From Hallella mizrahii (GTDB taxonomy: Bacteria > Bacteroidota > Bacteroidia > Bacteroidales > Bacteroidaceae): a DNA stretch of 64,000 bases. Every line of letters begins with the position of its first letter. Position 1 is the stretch's first letter. The position numbers and the translations under genes were made by a program. Below, piece after piece: positions 61,005 to 64,000 of this stretch. The notes under the pieces are model-generated. The model did not search any database, was not told the origin of the DNA, and saw only the letters and a list, made by a program, of their open reading frames with translations. The stretch is taken from positions 1-64,000 of the forward strand of contig NZ_VUNG01000012.1 in NCBI RefSeq assembly GCF_009695775.1. The letters are read 5' to 3'.

Positions 61005-63320
61005 ATGAACGTAATTACAAAAACCGTTCAGTTGCCAGATGGAAGAACCATCTCAATTGAAACCGGAAAGGTTGCAAAGCAAGCCGATGGCGCTGCTGTC
61101 CTGCGTATGGGCAACACCGTGCTGCTTGCTACCGTTTGCGCAGCCAAAGAGGCAGTTCCGGGAACAGATTTCATGCCTTTGCAAGTAGACTATCGTGAGC
61201 AGTACAGTGCTGCAGGCCGCTTCCCGGGCGGATTCACTAAGCGTGAGGGTAAAGCCAGCGATGAGGAGATCCTTGTCTCCCGTCTGGTAGACCGTGCCCT
61301 GCGCCCTCTCTTCCCTTCTGACTATCACTGCGAGGTGTATGTGCAGGTGATGTTGCTCTCCGCCGACGGCGTGGATCAGCCCGACGCACTGGCTGGTTTT
61401 GCCGCATCCGCAGCTATGGCTTGCTCTGACATTCCTTTTGACTATACAATCTCTGAGGTACGCGTGGCCCGCATCAACGGCGAGTACGTGATCAACCCCA
61501 CCTTCCAGCAGATGGCCGACGCCGACATGGACTTGATGGTCGGTGCTACCAAGGACAACATCATGATGGTGGAAGGCGAGATGAAAGAGGTTCAGGAGAA
61601 AGACCTCATCGACGCCCTCAAGGCTGCACACGCTGCCATCAAGCCGATGTGTGAGCTGCAGGACGAGTTGGCTAAGGAACTCGGCACTGACAAGAAGCGC
61701 GAGTACGACGATGAGATCAACGACGAAGACCTGCGCCAGCAGATCAAGGACGAACTCTATAAGCCCTGCTACGAGATCAACCATAAGGCTCTGCCTAAGC
61801 AGGAGCGCAACGACGCTTACGACAAGGTGCTCGCTGACTTCCTGGAGAAGTACGACGCCGCCCACACGGATCTCTCCGAGGAGGATCTCGAGGAGAAGCA
61901 CGCTGAGGCTACCCGCTACTATGCCGACGTGATGCGCGACGCCATGCGCCGTTGCATCCTCGACGAAGGCCTGCGTATGGATGGCCGCGGCACTACCGAC
62001 ATCCGTCCTATCTGGTGTGAGGTCTCGCCGCTGCCCATGCCCCACGGATCAGCTATCTTCCAGCGTGGTGAGACCATGTCGCTCACTACCTGTACGCTCG
62101 GTACGAAGCTCGACGAGAAACTGGTCGATGGTGTGCTCAACCGCGGCTATCAGCGTTTCCTGCTCCACTATAACTTCCCACCATTCTGCACCGGTGAGGC
62201 TAAGGCACAGCGCGGCGTAGGTCGTCGCGAGATTGGTCACGGCCACTTGGCATGGCGCGCACTGAAGGGTCAGATCCCTGAGGACTTCCCTTATACCGTG
62301 CGTCTGGTGAGCCAGGTGCTCGAGTCCAACGGCTCAAGCTCTATGGCTACTACCTGTGCCGGCACGCTGGCACTGATGGATGCCGGTGTTCCTATGAAGA
62401 AGCCGGTGGCTGGTATTGCCATGGGACTCATCCACAACCCCGGTGAGGAAGGCTACGCAATCCTGAGCGATATCCTCGGCGATGAGGATCACCTCGGCGA
62501 TATGGACTTCAAGACCACGGGTACACGTGACGGTCTGACCGCTACTCAGATGGATATCAAGTGCGACGGTCTGCCATTCGAAATCCTGGAGAAAGCCCTC
62601 ATGCAGGCTAAGGCTGGTCGTGAGCATATCATGAACGAGATGATGAAGACCATCTCTGAGCCCCGCAAGGAGCTGAAACCGCAGGTGCCCCGCATCGTTG
62701 CTCTTACCATTCCTAAGGAGTTCATCGGTGCTGTCATTGGCCCCGGCGGAAAGATCATCCAGCAGATGCAGGAAGACACGGGTGCTACCATCACCATCGA
62801 CGAGGCCGACGGTGTGGGCAAGGTGCAGGTTTCTGCTCCCAACAAGGACAGTATCGACGCTGCGCTGGCCAAGATCAAGGCGATCGTGGCAGTGCCTGAG
62901 GTCGGTGAAGTCTACGACGGTACGGTGAAGAGCATCATGCCTTATGGTTGCTTTGTAGAGATTCTGCCGGGCAAGGAAGGCTTGCTCCACATCTCTGAGA
63001 TCGCTTGGAAGCGTCTCGAGACGGTCGAGGAGGCTGGCATCAAGGAAGGTGACAAGATCAAGGTCAAACTGCTCGAGATCGATCCTAAGACTGGTAAGTA
63101 CAAGCTCTCTCACCGTGTGCTCATCGACAAGCCCGAGGGCTATGTCGAGCGTGAGCGTCGCCCACGTGGTGAGCGTGGCGATCGTGGTGAGCGTCGTCCA
63201 CGTCGCGAGGGTGGCAACAACGGTGGCGAGCGCCGTCCCCGTCGTTTCGAGCACCACGACAATGCTGAGGCTCCCAAGGACTTCAGCGACAAGCTCGATC
63301 ACAGCAACGATGTAGATTAA
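61005..63320 (+). CDS. pnp: Polyribonucleotide nucleotidyltransferase
   Basis: At 771 residues this is a full PNPase. It has two RNase PH domains (about 1-230 and 325-560; [45 protein letters not shown]), a helical linker, a KH domain (about 565-625; [24 protein letters not shown]) and an S1 domain (about 635-710; [23 protein letters not shown]). A basic, RGE/RPR-rich tail ends it. It degrades RNA phosphorolytically 3' to 5'. It is single, with its own promoter and terminator. Confidence 0.97.
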   Translation: MNVITKTVQLPDGRTISIETGKVAKQADGAAVLRMGNTVLLATVCAAKEAVPGTDFMPLQVDYREQYSAAGRFPGGFTKREGKASDEEILVSRLVDRALRPLFPSDYHCEVYVQVMLLSADGVDQPDALAGFAASAAMACSDIPFDYTISEVRVARINGEYVINPTFQQMADADMDLMVGATKDNIMMVEGEMKEVQEKDLIDALKAAHAAIKPMCELQDELAKELGTDKKREYDDEINDEDLRQQIKDELYKPCYEINHKALPKQERNDAYDKVLADFLEKYDAAHTDLSEEDLEEKHAEATRYYADVMRDAMRRCILDEGLRMDGRGTTDIRPIWCEVSPLPMPHGSAIFQRGETMSLTTCTLGTKLDEKLVDGVLNRGYQRFLLHYNFPPFCTGEAKAQRGVGRREIGHGHLAWRALKGQIPEDFPYTVRLVSQVLESNGSSSMATTCAGTLALMDAGVPMKKPVAGIAMGLIHNPGEEGYAILSDILGDEDHLGDMDFKTTGTRDGLTATQMDIKCDGLPFEILEKALMQAKAGREHIMNEMMKTISEPRKELKPQVPRIVALTIPKEFIGAVIGPGGKIIQQMQEDTGATITIDEADGVGKVQVSAPNKDSIDAALAKIKAIVAVPEVGEVYDGTVKSIMPYGCFVEILPGKEGLLHISEIAWKRLETVEEAGIKEGDKIKVKLLEIDPKTGKYKLSHRVLIDKPEGYVERERRPRGERGDRGERRPRREGGNNGGERRPRRFEHHDNAEAPKDFSDKLDHSNDVD

Positions 63321-63387
63321 TCTGCAATTTTGGCGTAGAGGGTTCACATCTCGTTGTGTTGCATCCTCTACACCTTATTATATATAA

Positions 63388-63423
63388 GCGCCCCCATATC
63401 GCTTCAGGCTGATATGGGGGCGC
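63388..63423 (+). terminator. Terminator of pnp
   Basis: A perfect 13-bp stem GCGCCCCCATATC (63388-63400) with 63411-63423 and a 10-nt loop. The tail GTTGCGTTTC is only moderately T-rich. An additional GTAGAGG/CCTCTAC pair lies at 63335-63371. Confidence 0.7.
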
Positions 63424-63553
63424 GTTGCGTTTCAAGAAAACGCTTGGTATTATCTCTCACATAGAGCCACTGAGAGGCGGAGAAGGCTTCGCCTTGTGAG
63501 AGCATGGAGGAGCAGGAGTGGTAAGAGTAGGGCAGTATGAGCTGCAATTTGGT

Positions 63554-64000
63554 CTATTTTACCAGATAGGCGCAGTATTTGTTCAACAGAAGGGAAGCCG
63601 GGAGCTCTCCTTTCTCATAGCGCTCAGCATCCAATGCTTGTATCGGCATGTCTATAGGAGTGCCGTCTTGAAAAGTGGTGAGCAGACGGGTTGCATTACC
63701 TTTTCCAGTGATTTGTATCTGAGAGAAGAGCGGAGAGATATCGCTGTCGATGTACACGATGGCATAGCTTGGACGTTTGGCACCTGGAACCTCCTCTTTC
63801 AGTACGTGCTTCTGAACCAAATCCTGAATGTCGCGGTTGGCAGTGTCCTTTGAGCATTTGTTGAGTGCAGCCCATTGCTTTGTGGTTATCTTCGACTCAT
63901 AGCCGTCAAGAAACAGGTTGATGGTATGTTTCTGTCTCTCTGTCATCGGCAGGTCGTGAGCACGATTCCAGAAGACGGCTTTGTTCAGAACCAGGTTGAG
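63554..64000 (-). CDS. Fic-family protein, C-terminal part (runs off the window)
   Basis: The open frame continues from the stop at 63554 to the window edge, about 148 residues. The sequence (AVFWNRAHDLPMTERQKHTI, LFLDGYESKITTKQWAALNK, SKDTANRDIQDLVQK) matches the winged-helix C-terminal end of Fic proteins of the DUF4172 type. The Fic catalytic motif HPFxxGNGR would lie beyond the edge and is not seen. After the winged helix come about 80 residues with less recognisable sequence. The Met at 63946 is not the start. AMP transfer to proteins is the family function. Confidence 0.6.
   Translation of the reverse strand, partial: LNLVLNKAVFWNRAHDLPMTERQKHTINLFLDGYESKITTKQWAALNKCSKDTANRDIQDLVQKHVLKEEVPGAKRPSYAIVYIDSDISPLFSQIQITGKGNATRLLTTFQDGTPIDMPIQALDAERYEKGELPASLLLNKYCAYLVK

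Noticed and set aside
1..64000. tRNA, rRNA, tmRNA and insertion sequence genes
   Set aside because: Looked for in the gaps by eye (T-arm motif, transposase motifs such as DDE neighbourhoods); none recognised, though a weak or divergent RNA gene could be missed.

Overview
The window reads as chromosome of a Prevotella-like Bacteroidales bacterium. Supporting signs are the Bacteroidota promoter pattern (TTTG, 19-20 bp, TAnnTTTG) in front of many genes, weak Shine-Dalgarno sequences, a single-subunit-type cytochrome b succinate dehydrogenase/fumarate reductase operon, PCMD, calycin-like, DUF3244, DUF3108 and DUF2851 proteins, and the gene order dapB-lepB-S26-WbqC. Species identity is inference.

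Positions 1-10,650 form an AT-rich accessory region unlike the GC-richer remainder. It encodes a complete double-glycine peptide export system: TolC-like outer membrane protein, small HTH protein, HlyD adaptor, C39-peptidase ABC transporter and a second HTH protein that carries its own GG motif. Two pairs of very small GG-leader peptides follow (6681-7041 and 9392-9721). Each pair has a promoter with the same 20-bp dyad at the transcript start and ends in a hairpin terminator. Three CPBP membrane proteases and two near-identical 36-codon leaderless ORFs are interleaved. This is most likely a multi-peptide bacteriocin or toxin locus built from repeat-bounded cassettes, with CPBP proteins as immunity or maturation factors.

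Positions 10,890-64,000 are mainly core genome. 10.9-26.8 kb: carboxylesterase, DUF3108, Ig-like lipoprotein, GH3-type ligase, lgt, ychF, a DUF4143 ATPase with a 64-bp palindrome over its promoter, polA, polyprenyl synthase, and deoC-mazG-dtd. 27.7-32.4 kb: uvrC, apt and mnmG, with two parS-like sites flanking apt, suggesting an origin-proximal position. 32.5-36.0 kb: the sdh/frd operon. 36.0-36.5 kb: a structured intergenic region with a predicted short transcript. 36.5-50.3 kb: methyltransferase, GNAT-like protein, parE, coaD, ybeY, AraC-type regulator, S41 peptidase, ruvB, dusB, dprA, thioesterase, DUF2851. 50.4-54.0 kb: cell-surface proteins. 54.2-64.0 kb: dapB, lepB, an apparently dead S26 homologue, WbqC, M16 peptidase, sugar kinase, pnp and a partial Fic protein.

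Two repeat systems overlie the core genome. One is tandem arrays with a strict period near 22 bp, often alternating as 44-bp dimers, lying just downstream of stop codons and twice running into coding sequence. The other is a dispersed element of about 300 bp with an AATTCTCTAGAGAATT palindrome, present in opposite orientations at 27.0-27.3 and 58.0-58.3 kb. No tRNA, rRNA, CRISPR array or insertion sequence was recognised.
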